Shown here: one piece after another, positions 1 through 10,911 of the stretch
How positions within the stretch are numbered: position 1 is the stretch's first letter
Layout of the letters: the number at the start of each line of letters is the position of its first letter
DNA from: Escarpia spicata
Taxonomy: Eukaryota > Annelida > Polychaeta > Sabellida > Siboglinidae
NCBI GenBank assembly: GCA_963995525.1
Contig: OZ023217.1
Coordinates: 1,643,529 to 1,707,528 of the forward strand
Length of the DNA stretch: 64,000 nt
Reading direction: 5' to 3'
Notes under the pieces: model-generated
Database searches by the model: none
What the model saw: only the letters and a program-made list of their open reading frames with translations
What the model was told of the DNA's origin: nothing
Made by a program: the position numbers and the translations under genes

Positions 1-120
1 CCGGTGGGGTGATGACAGAGGCGGTGGGGTAGTGACTGAGGCGGTTGAGTGATGACAGAGGCGGTGACGTGATGACAGAGGCGGTGGGGTGAAGATAGGG
101 GCGGTGGGGCGGTGGGGATA
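1..120. repeat. 20-bp GC-rich minisatellite
   Basis: About six imperfect copies of a 20-bp unit of the form GCGGTGGGGTGATGACAGAG run from the window edge. The last copies degrade into short GCGGTGGGG runs. The array may continue to the left of the window. Confidence 0.85.
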
Positions 121-1130
121 AGGGTTGTGGGGCGGTGATGATAGAGGCGGACGTTATAACAATAACTACAGAAGAGACAACATCACCGATGACGTTATTC
201 ACAATTTGATTTTCTCTGCGCACTCGTCACGAACGGCGGTGACCCGCGTCATGACGGGATCCTGACGTCGCTGGTCATGACCAGGTACACATGGAGACCG
301 ATCAGTCTACACACGAATGGTCAAACGTGGTTTCTTGTGATGATCCGAGAACCGATTCACTATGACAATGGGCTCATAAGGAAAATAAAATATTGAACTA
401 AATGCGTTGTTAAGTTTAAGGGGGTATTTTAAAATTCCAAGTGCCGCCGCCGAATCGCAGAGGGCACTGTTTATTTTTGACATACCGACAAAAATAAACC
501 GGTTCGTTATGACAATTGACAATTTTCAGTAGACAAGATCACCGTAAAGACACGAAGTCAATTTAAAAGAACAAAATCAGGCTAATGTTATTGACACGAT
601 CCACAGGGGTTTCGCTGGGATCGACAATCGTGTAGTAACACTTACGGAAATGATAGGGCAAATGTTGACACTAACAATTATGAAAATGATTATTGCAGTT
701 TTACAAGTAAAGTATTTTATATTATCTTTTGATATTATTATTATTAATAGCATTATTACATACCTGCCAACTTGTTTTAATTCCAGGAGTTTCATCAGCA
801 GTTCCCCTGTCGAGGTATCTCGGATCTTGACACCGGAAAACGAGGGGTGTTGGAGACGTCTCGTCGCAAATTCACCGGTTCGCTGTCTCGAAGACAGGTG
901 GGTATGCAGTTGGAGATTTGAAGCGAAAGCTCGGGATATTTGCCTGTATTCCGGGAGACCGGGAAATACACCCAAAATCAAGGAGACTCCCCGAAATTCC
1001 AGGACGTTTAATTGGCAGGCATATTATTAACATTAGCTTTATTACAATGAATACTATTAGTACAGCATGTACACCTTTGTGTTGTTACAGCTGTTGTTAG
1101 AGTAGCAATTACCGCTGTACAAAACAGTAG
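121..1130. other. Unannotated stretch
   Basis: I see no supported gene here. Short ORFs occur on both strands, but none has a recognisable motif or believable splice context. The DNA is AT-rich with no obvious tandem structure. Confidence 0.5.
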
Positions 1131-1650
1131 TTAGGCCTCATTTAGAGTATTGTATTCAAGCGTGGAGGTCATGTCACAGGAAGGACATAAATATGCTAGA
1201 AAGAGTACAGAGGAGAGCAACTAAAATTAGACCAAGACTAAGGGATCTTTGTTACGAAATACACCTAAAAATGTGGTTTATCGACACTAGAGACCAGGAG
1301 ATTGAGACGAGATCAGATAGAAATTTTTAAAATATTGATTGGTTATGAAAATATTGATATAAATATGTTTTTCTCAGTTAAGAAATGTAGAAGGACCAGA
1401 GGACATGAAATTACATTAGTAAAGGAGCAGTGTAGATTAGATATAAGAAAGTTCTCATTCTCACAAAGGACTGTAAATGAATGGAACAAATTATCTCTTG
1501 ATTGTGTTGGTGAAAGTAGCGTTAATATGTTCAAAAATTAAATCGACACATACCTTAAAGGGCGGGATACATGTAAATACAAAGTATTGGACTTTCGATA
1601 AGCCAACAGGCTTCCTTGTCCACCGGTCGCCGGTACCAATTTCTTGCTGT
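1131..1650 (+). pseudogene. Non-LTR retrotransposon relic, reverse transcriptase C-terminal tail
   Basis: In translation the block opens with the RPHLEYCIQAW motif, followed by a KDINMLERVQRRATK stretch. These are typical of the thumb region just after the RT domain of Jockey/CR1-type LINEs. A frameshift near 1,290-1,302 moves the reading to another frame, which continues with QIEIFKIL, RTRGHE, RKFSFSQRTVNEWNKL and SVNMFKN. This is the usual C-terminal end of such ORF2 proteins. A stop follows at 1,539-1,541, and the homology seems to run on past it with another stop to about 1,650. The piece is 5'-truncated, with no catalytic RT motifs, and broken by at least one frameshift and two stops. 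It is therefore an inactive remnant. Confidence 0.85.
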
Positions 1651-2529
1651 GTATCGTCTTCACCAATGGCAACCGACAGACCTGATCATATACTAGCGCC
1701 TTCTCGCAGCGTTTCGTCTACCATCGCCTCGACTTCGAGGTGCCGCTCTGCGAGTACAACAACTGGATCTCAATGACAGATTAGGAAAGAGCTTCCTAAT
1801 AAAAAGACGGTTCCATTGATATAATAATTATAAACATCACTGGTAATATTAAGTTGACGTCGCATTGTGTTGATGAAACCGGGGAATGTGGTTTGGATAA
1901 AGGTGTTTAACAGCAGAATAGTAGGGCTATTGTTGTACCATCTGCACATAGGAGCCAAATGGTGATATATATCCAGTTCTCGACATCGGTATTCTTTCTA
2001 TGTGTTTTGCAGTCAATTTACATTTTTCTTATCGTAACATTTCGAAAGGTACACTGACTGCGAAATACGCAAAAGGATTTGAACCATCCTTAATTAATTA
2101 TAGTACGTAATAGCTTTATACATACCGATCAACAACACTACAATACAAAACAGCAGAACAAAACATGACGGTACGAACGCCGCCGAATTTATGTACACCC
2201 CATTTTAACAAATGCCACTGTACTTAACGCCTGCAATTGATAGGGTATAGTCTGAACTGTTCTATGTCTCCTTGGACAGAGGCAGAAAGAGTCGCCCGAG
2301 ACACAGGGCGCCGATGGGAGTGATGGGCCTTGACCTCACGCTGTGCCACCTTCACAACCTGATCCAGTAAATGTTTCCCGTCTGTACCGGCGACCAGTAC
2401 AGGTAGGGTTGAGGAGAGGTCAGGTAGGTCAACAATAACAACGACTGTGACAACAGTTGACAACCACTACTGCTGCCGCCGCCAACATCGCCTCTGTAAG
2501 AACCAACACTATCACTGCTTCTTAAATTG
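1651..2529. other. Unannotated stretch
   Basis: No gene, RNA or repeat recognised. Short ORFs here show no family motif. Confidence 0.5.
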
Positions 2530-2582
2530 CGCACATGCTCGCGCGCGCACGCATGCACGCACACGTACGTACGCACGCACAC
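2530..2582. repeat. CG/CA-rich alternating simple repeat
   Basis: An imperfect run of GCACGCATGCACGCACACG-type tetramers and dimers. Alternating purine/pyrimidine DNA of this kind can adopt Z-form; that is inference only. Confidence 0.7.
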
Positions 2583-3120
2583 TGATGATTTGATGATGGT
2601 AAAAGTGAGGGTTAATGTAACGGAAGCAACCAAAATGTTCACATAGTTCACTTGTTATGTATACTGCCATCTATGTATGATGCCCAGTTGTAATGATTTA
2701 TGATTGTTTACACCATGTAATTTATGCATCTGCAATAGCACGTGTATGAAAGCATACGCAACCTCAAAGGTAATATTTTAGCTCAGTGTTTCAATACGTC
2801 TAATGCTGATACAGGATAACATTGTTGACAGGTGCTTTGTCGTCGACTCTAGCGGATACCTCGTGTATCATGAACACTTCATTAGTTGATCTAACATATA
2901 TGTCGAATACGTGCACATTGCCCAGAGGATATCTGCCAAAAAGCACCTTCAGGTTCAAGAAAAAATTCAAACTGCACAGATAAATGCACACCCCTTCACT
3001 TTATATTGGGGGGCTAAATTATCTTCACCCCAACAAACTATTTTGTGCGTACGTGCTACCTCCTTTTGTTTGTTGCCCAATATAGCAAACCCGAATAGGG
3101 GGTTTTGGAGGGGTTCGTTT
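2583..3120. other. Unannotated stretch
   Basis: Nothing recognised. Overlapping short ORFs are found on both strands without motifs. Confidence 0.5.
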
Positions 3121-3980
3121 TGTACCGAGGTGGCGCAGTGTCTAGAGCACCGCACTCTCAATCGAGAGTCCATGGGATCGAATTATGTGGTCCCGTGTCG
3201 AACTTTGTATAAATGACTACCTGTTGGATATTTGTGGGTGAATAGTCTTCGCGCATTAACTACAGCGTGGCTGAATTATTCACCAAGAGGTCGAATAACA
3301 AGAGGTTGAGATGGTGTTCGATTGAAGAGAATTAAAGTGTAAAGCTCTTTGAGGAGTCCTGAGGACATGGACGCTGGAAAAGGGGAGGGGCAGACATATG
3401 ATTCTGCCCCTCACCATTAAATGTGAGCGTGAATGTTTGTTTTTGTGGCGGGTGTCAAAATACCAATTTTATCAGACGATTAATGTGTATTTGTGTTGAC
3501 TGTGAAAGGGGTGTGTAATTGGATGGTAGACATATTGTTTTCTACCCCCGAGTAATAGGCGGCATGGTGGTGAAATATTTTTGAAAGCACCACCTCTCCC
3601 CGTCTTCGGTTCGGATGTCATTATTTCAGCGGAGACAACGGCGAGAAGCTGGAAAATGTGTTTTGATAGCAGCGGCGCGACGTTAATTTTTTTTATTTAA
3701 TAGCACTGAATCCGTGTTTTTTCGAGTTCACAGCCGAGAAGTTACAGCGGCGTAGCGGCGAACAATTTCCAACAGAACCCCCCCCCCCCTCCCGTCTTCC
3801 GATGTCACAACCGATCCAACCAAAACACAAGTTGAGGGGACATATGTGAATATATGCAGGAGCGAAAATGTTTTAGTGGTGCTGAAGCTCCGTTAGCCCC
3901 CCAATTTTAATTTCGTTACCGCGTCAATGCCCGAGGACTGAATACATCGCTATATAAAGACTTACCTTTACCATTACCTT
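3121..3980 (+). mobile_element. tRNA-derived SINE, split by a nested MITE
   Basis: The head has a Pol III A-box-like stretch (TGGCGCAGTGTCTAGAGCAC, 3,131-3,150) and a degraded B box (GGGATCGAATT, from 3,174). The body at about 3,225-3,350 matches the body of a second copy at 13,955-14,268: both contain TTCGCGCATTAACT, then a GTGGCTG block and an end of the type AAAGCTCTTTGAG / AAGCGCTTTGAG. After 3,366 the SINE is interrupted and resumes at 3,933 with GAGGACTGAATACAT and CGCTATATAAAG, matching the tail of copy two. A tRNA-like head, a shared central domain and this tail are SINE hallmarks. The exact SINE family is not assigned. Confidence 0.75.
3367..3932 (+). mobile_element. 566-bp MITE-like element inserted in the SINE
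   Basis: The insert is bounded by a direct repeat GAGGAC (3,361-3,366 and 3,933-3,938), fitting a 6-bp target-site duplication. Its ends are imperfect inverted repeats: ATGGACGCTGG on the left and the reverse complement of CGCGTCAATG on the right. The inside contains a GGGGCAGACATATG motif, then AAATGTGAGCGTGAATG, and a block at about 3,580-3,690 with CCGTCTTCGG and GCAGCGGCGCGACGTTAA. Diverged copies occur at 15,352-15,612 (same strand) and 4,600-4,855 (opposite strand). No coding capacity is seen. It is probably a non-autonomous DNA transposon. Confidence 0.65.
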
Positions 3981-4599
3981 TTTAGAAGGACGGGGGCATA
4001 AAAGGGATTCAAAAAGAACAACAAATTCCCCTTAAAAATGCCCGCTTTCCAAGGAATGACACTAGGTCCATACTCACATCATGCAATGACTCGGCATCTT
4101 GTGAAATAATCATTCTTCGGTGAGTGAGGCATACATTTCAATCGGGAATCGTATTATATGGGATTCGAAAACACTTATGCTTGTCCGACCCCCAATATAT
4201 ATATCACCTTTACATTTATACATCTAAATTATGTACACATTTCAATGTAGAGCTCACAGTAATAATTGATAGCCATGAAAAACGAAGTTGGGTGCGAGTG
4301 CTAGCGGGTCACATATTAAAATACGATAGTTATTTAGAGTGATTTATTTACATGTTTGCAATAGGTTCAGCTTTCCAAGAGGACTTTTCTGAGAGAATTC
4401 AGTGATGATCACCTCACCATATTGCTCCAATGTAAACAAGTAGATGATCAACATACTGTGTTAGCCGTTTATCTCAGAAAGGTGCTAGACAGCCGGATCG
4501 GCAACTTGAAAAACGTAGCAAAGCCACTGGTCTGCATTTTAGCAATGGCACAACGCGATAGCGTAAACGGCCTGCAAAACAATAGGTATGAAAGAAAAA

Positions 4600-4855
4600 G
4601 ACGGGGGGAACAGTGCTGTTGTAAATGTTCTTTTAACATCGCGCCGCTGCTGACAATTTACCTTCTCCACCTTCTCTCCGCTGTCTCGGCTGAAATTATA
4701 GCATCCGAAGACGGAGGGGGTGCTTTGAACAATTTTTGTTGTCGTCGCGCCGCTTTTTACTGGGAGAGGGCACAACCGTATGTCTGCCCCCGGAGAAATT
4801 CCAGCGGGAGCAGCTACCCCACCGCCCCCCTGTTCCAGCGCCTATGGAGCCACAC
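4600..4855 (-). mobile_element. Inverted, partial copy of the 3.4-kb MITE
   Basis: Read on the minus strand, this stretch starts with a GGCGCTGGAACAGGGGGG end. It continues through GGGGCAGACATACG, the CCGTCTTCGG block and GCAGCGGCGCGATGTTAA, in the same order as in the element at 3,367-3,932. The 3' half is missing. Both strands carry overlapping short ORFs that are artefacts of the GC-rich repeat. Confidence 0.65.
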
Positions 4856-5894
4856 TCTTCCGGGTCCTGGTTATATGTGTTCTTCGCGACTTCTTTTATG
4901 AAGTGTTCCATTTGTGGATTCTACAGCCAGGTCTCACGGAAATGTCGTTGACGCTTGTCAGAGTTTACGGCATTTTCTAAGTTTCCAGGCAGATTTTGAC
5001 ATTGGCGGCGTTTTCCAATAAATACGAAGAGCATAGTCTATTTGGATAGTGAGTAAATTACCGTAAGTTCGTCTCAAGAGCTTATTCAACTATAAAAATA
5101 ACTATAACGTGCGCGTTTCGTGAGCGTCGCATCCCACGACAAAGGGAATTGGGCTATACTGAACAGTTTATTTTAAGTAAACAGCGACTTCTGGTGGCCA
5201 GTTTTGACGACAAGCTGGTGTATACTGCTGTAAAACGGTGTGATGTCCCCGGAATAGCAGGGAGTCACACGGACCAGTAACTCAGAAAAGTTACTGACCC
5301 GACGGCCAAGCAGGTGCTCAGTGACGACCCGCTGGCGTATATTTCGAACACTGGTAATAACCGATGCCTTTGATTTGTTGCCAACTGATGGGCTAGACTG
5401 ACATGCTTGTAATATATTAAAGGTAGACTGCTGCCCTGATGTAAAACCCTCGCGCCGATGCCAACAGTACTGATACTGATTACAATAACAGCATCGTTGT
5501 CCTGGAGAGTGTAAAGTACCCCACAGACAACTTGTTTATTGTCATTTCTATATTCCGACAATGTATTAGCGCGTTCCATGTTTACAGGAACAGTTTAACT
5601 AATACATAGTAAACGAATGTTATCAAAAAATATATCGAGTAATGCCTGCTAATATCTGTTTCATGTATTGACAGAACATATATCCCTTACTGTTTATATG
5701 CCATTGCCTTGACAACAACATTGCTTTGCTTATGGTAGTTGTCTTCTTCTAGAGAATTCGACAAAATAAACGTCGGTTAAGTACTAACAACGTTAAAGGA
5801 ATTGTTCAAAGCTTCCCTACTTCGTGGGGCCAACCTTCCCTTAGATTATTTTGAACTTCTGATATTTGTTCACAGTGGGGAGCGGTGTTCATCT
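4856..5894. other. Unannotated stretch
   Basis: No gene or repeat recognised. A 104-codon reverse ORF (5,265-5,579) shows no known motif and looks like chance. Confidence 0.45.
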
Positions 5895-5985
5895 CACATT
5901 GCCTGTGTCTTTCGGAAGAGGCACTAAAAGCCGTTGGTCCCTTCCATCTGGTGTATGTGCCAGGGGAAGTAAAAGACCGCACACA
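5895..5985 (+). repeat. Dispersed repeat, copy 1
   Basis: Shares AAGCCGTTGGT and GCCAGGGGAAGTAAAA, in the same order and with similar spacing, with 27,505-27,590. This is a diverged interspersed repeat of unknown class. Confidence 0.5.
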
Positions 5986-7104
5986 GGGGAGATGATTTAT
6001 ATCTCTAACCCACTGGATTCTGCTCCCAGCGGCCGGAGTTGCTTCAAAGTCACACGTTTGAGAGACGCCGAGCAGGCAGTGTAGGCAGTGTATACACTGT
6101 ATCATTGGACCCACTGTTTCCTATGTAATGAACTCACTGTGGCGCCCTGTGGATGAGAGTGGTTCACTAATCAATACAGTACAGGTTTGCACAGGTTGTT
6201 GAAAGATCGTGTAGAATAGAACAGCATATCGTAAATACGTATGTATATCACTATCTCTTGTGAACTGGGTTATGCAAGAGCATCGTAATGTTTATATTTA
6301 TATAATTATTTAAAATATCATGCTCATTTTGTATACAGTTTCCAATATATGTGGAAATAAAATATCCATGCAATTCGGTGATGTTACAAAATGCGGCTGA
6401 AGTTGTTGAATGGAATCCGTGAGTGTGCACAACCTGTTGTGTTTGGATACTTGAACACAGGCAAGATTTGAACCTGCCACACACGACACTGGGACATCTT
6501 TGCCATAAACTGCACAACTCAACAAAATGGCTAGACTAACACAAATTATGTGTGTCATGCCACGGAAAATGTTCCCATTTCAAATTCACCACTTTCCTTT
6601 TGTCTCATGGTCATTATTTTAAGACACATAACTATATACTTCTAATATCAGGCAAACTGTATCCTCAGAAACACAGATATATTTTCAGTATTATAATTGG
6701 TTATCTTTAAAAGGCATATATAAGTGGATGTTCACACATCCTGTCCCTGATTTAATGCATATTTCGTGTCGGACTTCATGTTCAGATTTCCCTCAGCTTA
6801 GCCATATTAAACTAGAAATTGACTTTACTACCTCTATAGATTAGTGTATCCCTAGTAATGTGGTTTAATGTTGAAACCATATGTTTGTGTTTAGTTGTAT
6901 TGTACATGCAAGCATTGCATTATATCTGTTACATGCACAATTAACAGTGATGTCCGTCACAAAAGCTGTTGTGATCGCACCCATGTGCATATTTACATAA
7001 GCCTTCATACTCAGTGAGTGTACGTTATCATTCCACGAGTTTTTTTTAGCATCATAACGTACCGACTTGATCAGTTCAGCTCAATGGTGCGTAGATATAT
7101 GAAA
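5986..7104. other. Unannotated AT-rich stretch
   Basis: No gene or repeat recognised. AT-rich intergenic sequence. Confidence 0.45.
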
Positions 7105-8077
7105 TGTGAAACAAAGGTTTTTTGTAATCCTTGTGGTAAATATGATTTTATTATTAATGTGTGGTAGATGCACATGATTACAAAAATTATACATAAGTTG
7201 CACAGCGTCTACTATTTTCGTCTACAAAGGCGTACCTGTGCATCACAATTGTAGGTATTCATTCGATGTTTTAGCATCGGCTGATATTGTGACGGACGTT
7301 CACCTCATGTCAGACATATTGTATAATTACGAACTAACTAATGAACATTTATCTCTTAGGCCACGATGAATTATCTGCTTGTGAGCTTTCATTATAAAGA
7401 CAAATAATTATATTGATAGTCACAACCGTTTTTGTTGAAAGTGAGTGACGAACATCATATCTTCTGTGGTAATGATGGTGTTTTTTTTTCTCAAATTGTT
7501 ACTCTTATAACATACAACCCACAATATGCATATATGTTGTGTAGATAAATTCGTATCAACTTTATGTTTTATGTTGTTATTATCAGTACAACTGTGAAAC
7601 AAAGGTTTTTTGTAATCCTTGTGGTAAATATGATTTTATTATTAATGTGTGGTAGATGCACATGATTAGAAAAATTATACATAAGTTGCACAGCGTCTAC
7701 TATTTTCGTCTACAAAGACGTACATGTGCATCACAATTGTATGTATTCATAGATGTTTTAGCATCGGCTGATATTGTGACGGACGTTCACCTCATGTCAG
7801 ACATATTGTTTAATTACGAACTAACTAATAAACATTTATCTCTTAGGCCACGATGAATTATCTGCTTGTGAGCTTTCATTATAAAGACAAATAATTATGT
7901 TGATAGTCACAACCGTTTTTGTTGAAAGTGAGTGACGAACATCATATCTTCTGTGGTAATGATGGTGTTTTTTTCTTCTCAAATTGTTACTCTTATAACA
8001 TAAAACCCACAATATGCATATATGTTGTGTAAACAAACGCGTATCAACTTTATGTATTATGTTGTTGTTATCAGTAC
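7105..8077. repeat. Tandem duplication, two about 487-bp copies
   Basis: Copy 1 is 7,105-7,592 and copy 2 is 7,593-8,077. Both start TGTGAAACAAAGG and end around TTATCAGTAC. They differ by scattered substitutions and a few small indels (for example in the T-run), and look well above 90% identical by eye. No coding potential is seen in either copy. Confidence 0.9.
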
Positions 8078-8803
8078 TGGTATTAGAACACATTTTAATT
8101 TGTTCACCAACATTTTGAATGGGACAATTTTTGTTGGCCTGGCCCATTTATTTTCCAACACACGTAGTAATCACTGAACAATGTATTTTCTATTGTTACT
8201 AATAAATGTATAACATCTGATAAAAATGTATAATTCAATACATAGAAACAATGCGAACAAACAAATAAACCCACTTTTCTATGGACTAAGCTGCCAACTG
8301 TACTTTGAACATTTCTTCCGTGGAATCACGTTCAGTCAAAATGGTTGTCCAACACTCACGTAGTTTGTCTATTTTGTTAACAAAATGTGAAATTAAAAGA
8401 CGTGCACTTGTATCCTAGTAGTAATAGCCAAGTATGTAATGACCGTTACATGTTACACTGGCACATGTTGTAGTACTTATCAATATGCAACATTATCTTT
8501 AGTTGTTCTGTTTTCCTTATGTCAAATGACACCTTAACAATGGACATCCTATACGTCAACGAATATACTCACACAAGCATTATGCTAATACTTTTGTGTT
8601 GTGTGATTTTAAATAGACACTAGAATTTGGATGCTACAAATATGTTTTCGCATTATATCTGGTCACAATATGTCAGCGACATACTTGCATAATTACGAGA
8701 TGATATATCAAAACATAAATTTTAATCTACATAGGAACATAGGGACCTAAGTAGCCACAAGATTAGTTATAATTTATTGCAGCATTCATAATAATAATAA
8801 TAA
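8078..8803. other. Unannotated stretch
   Basis: AT-rich, no gene recognised. A short (AAT)n run (about 8,789-8,803) leads into the next minisatellite. Confidence 0.5.
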
Positions 8804-9356
8804 GACAAAACATGAATGGCACCAAGCAAGACAAAACATGAATGGCACCAAACAAGACAAAACATGAATGGCACCAAACAAGACAAAACATGAATGGCAC
8901 CAAGCAAGACAAAACATGAATGGCACCAAGCAAGACAAAACATGAATGGCACCAAGCAAGACAAAACATGAATGGCACCAAGCAAGACAAAACATGAATG
9001 GCACCAAACAAGACAAAACATGAATGGCAACAAGCAAGACAAAACATGAATGGCACCAAGCAAGACAAAACATGAATGGCACCAAGCAAGACAAAACATG
9101 AATGGCACCAAGCAAGACAAAACATGAATGGCACCAAACAAGACAAAACATGAATGGCACCAAGCAAGACAAAACATGAATGGCACAAAGCAAGACAAAA
9201 CATGAATGGCACCAAGCAAGACAAAACACGAATGGCACCAAGCAAGACAAAACATGAATGGCACCAAACAAGACAAAACATGAATGGCACCAAGCAAGAC
9301 AAAACATGAATGGCACCAAGCAAGACAAAACATGAATGGCACCAAACAAGACAAAA
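8804..9356. repeat. 26-bp minisatellite, about 21 copies
   Basis: The unit is GACAAAACATGAATGGCACC followed by AAGCAA or AAACAA, so there are two main monomer types. Units are nearly identical. Because 26 is not a multiple of 3 but lacks stops on the reverse strand, all three reverse frames stay open with Cys/Leu/Phe-rich peptides. These are not genes. Confidence 0.95.
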
Positions 9357-9702
9357 TAGAGATCAGGAAATGGGAGACACTGGTGCCATACTGCTTATAG
9401 TACAGAAGTAACTGTACTAAGTATAAGCTCGGGACATGGCATCGGTGTCTTTAGAAGATTTGTAACATCCTGATCCCTCACAGTTGACCAACTACGGGTT
9501 GGTAGCGACACCTCAAAGGAGACTGATATCGACCCCTATGCCCCGGCGTTCCAAACCGGTGTGGTCATCCATACCACGCAATATGTAATCCTATCAATGT
9601 TGGCGCACATCAAGTCACAACCAGTATAGACAATTGACCTGCTTTTACACCATAGCAGACACAGACAGGCTAAATTGTGGTGTGAACTTCGACTTTAATA
9701 AA
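9357..9702 (+). repeat. Dispersed repeat of about 340 bp, copy A
   Basis: Starts with GAGATCAGGAAATGGGAGAC and ends with TGTGGTGTGAACTTC plus ACTTTAAT. It aligns along its whole length with 9,914-10,262: same ACTGTACYAA, GCTCGGGA, CTCTCACAG and ACCTGCTTTTA blocks in the same order. The class is unknown; no Pol III boxes or coding region were seen. It directly abuts the 26-bp minisatellite. Confidence 0.7.
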
Positions 9703-9913
9703 TACAATGTTACATATTTATATCTAGTAAAGTAGGATATTAAAATGTTGGTTATATGTTATAAATGAATGATAATAATGCTGCTTTTGGGGGTTGGCAC
9801 CATTCATCAAAAAACAAAACGTAAAGAAACACTATGTGGTACATTAATTCCATGTTATTCATTTACTTTTAAGGTTTTGAAAATGGCCTAGTAACATTGA
9901 CATTTATTTTTGC
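9703..9913. other. Spacer between the two 340-bp repeats
   Basis: AT-rich unique-looking sequence of about 210 bp; nothing recognised. Confidence 0.5.
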
Positions 9914-10262
9914 AAGACAAAAGAGAGAATCAGGAAGTGGGAGACACTGGAGTCGTACTGCCTATGATACATATCTAACTGTACCAATGATCGGCTCGGG
10001 ATCTCGCTTCGGTTGCTCCTAACAACACTACCCTGGAGAGTAGTGTCACAGCCTTATCTCTCACAGCTGACCCACACCGTGTGGAAGTATCCTGCAGGGG
10101 AGAGATAAATCGGATCCCAGGCCGTCCAGCTTTCCCATAACCGGTTTGATATATCCCTATATATTGAGCACGTCAAGCTGCAATTAACATATAACATTTA
10201 CCTGCTTTTAAACCCTGCCAGACACAAACCGGCGGATTTGTGGTGTGAACTTCAACTTTAAT
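9914..10262 (+). repeat. Dispersed repeat of about 340 bp, copy B
   Basis: Begins GCAAGACAAAAGAGAG and then AATCAGGAAGTGGGAGAC. It ends GTGGTGTGAACTTCAACTTT. It is the diverged partner of 9,357-9,702 and is not preceded by a minisatellite, which makes it the better guide to the original 5' end. Confidence 0.7.
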
Positions 10263-10381
10263 TAATCCTGCATATCTACACTTAGTGAAGTTATTGATTC
10301 GTAAGTACGGTACTAAAACGTTGGTCATATGTTACGTTACATGATATGATGCAGTAAACGTATGCATACGCGGCGTAAATA

Positions 10382-10755
10382 ATATTACTAATCTATTATA
10401 TGCATTCTGATCTATGCTCTGTGACGGAAGTGAACAACTCCAAGATGGCGGACAGAGTGCCAGCGCCGATTGATCGATTGTTTATTTTAGATCAACAATG
10501 TTAAGACATTGTTATCATGCGTGAAACACATACGTGTATATAATCACAATATCATGGAAATAGTATTACTATTACATGTATTCTGATCTATGCAGATTCA
10601 TGGACAGTCTTGTTATTATAATAGGTGAATCACAAGATGGCGCACACAATGTCGGCGCCGATTAATTGTTTGTATGATCAACAGTGTGAAGAAATTGTTA
10701 TCATGTGTGCAACACAAACGTGCATGTATACGCAATAACATGACAATAAATACTA
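10382..10755. repeat. Diverged tandem pair, period about 181 bp
   Basis: Copy 1 (about 10,382-10,562) and copy 2 (about 10,563-10,755) share TTCTGATCTATGC, CAAGATGGCG, CGGCGCCGATT or CAGCGCCGATT, GATCAACA and ATTGTTATCATG in the same order. Each has a YY1-like CAAGATGGCG. No gene is seen. Confidence 0.75.
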
Positions 10756-10860
10756 TAGATAATAGGTTTTCATATACACATTATATGCTTGATCAAGTGT
10801 TTTAAATGCTACAACGATCCAGTGGCCCCGTGCCATACGTATCATAAAAACGGTTCAACC

Positions 10861-10911
10861 ACAGTACAGTACAGTGCAGTACAGTACAGTACAGTACAGT
10901 ACAGTACAGTA
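10861..10911. repeat. (ACAGT)10 microsatellite
   Basis: Ten pentamers with one substitution (GCAGT). Confidence 0.95.

Noticed and set aside
650..1030. 126-codon forward ORF and overlapping 134-codon reverse ORF
   Set aside because: Neither has a recognisable motif; they overlap on opposite strands and have no splice or promoter support.
8763..9354. Three overlapping Cys/Leu/Phe-rich reverse ORFs
   Set aside because: The 26-bp minisatellite has no reverse-strand stop in any frame, so all three frames are open. No gene features.
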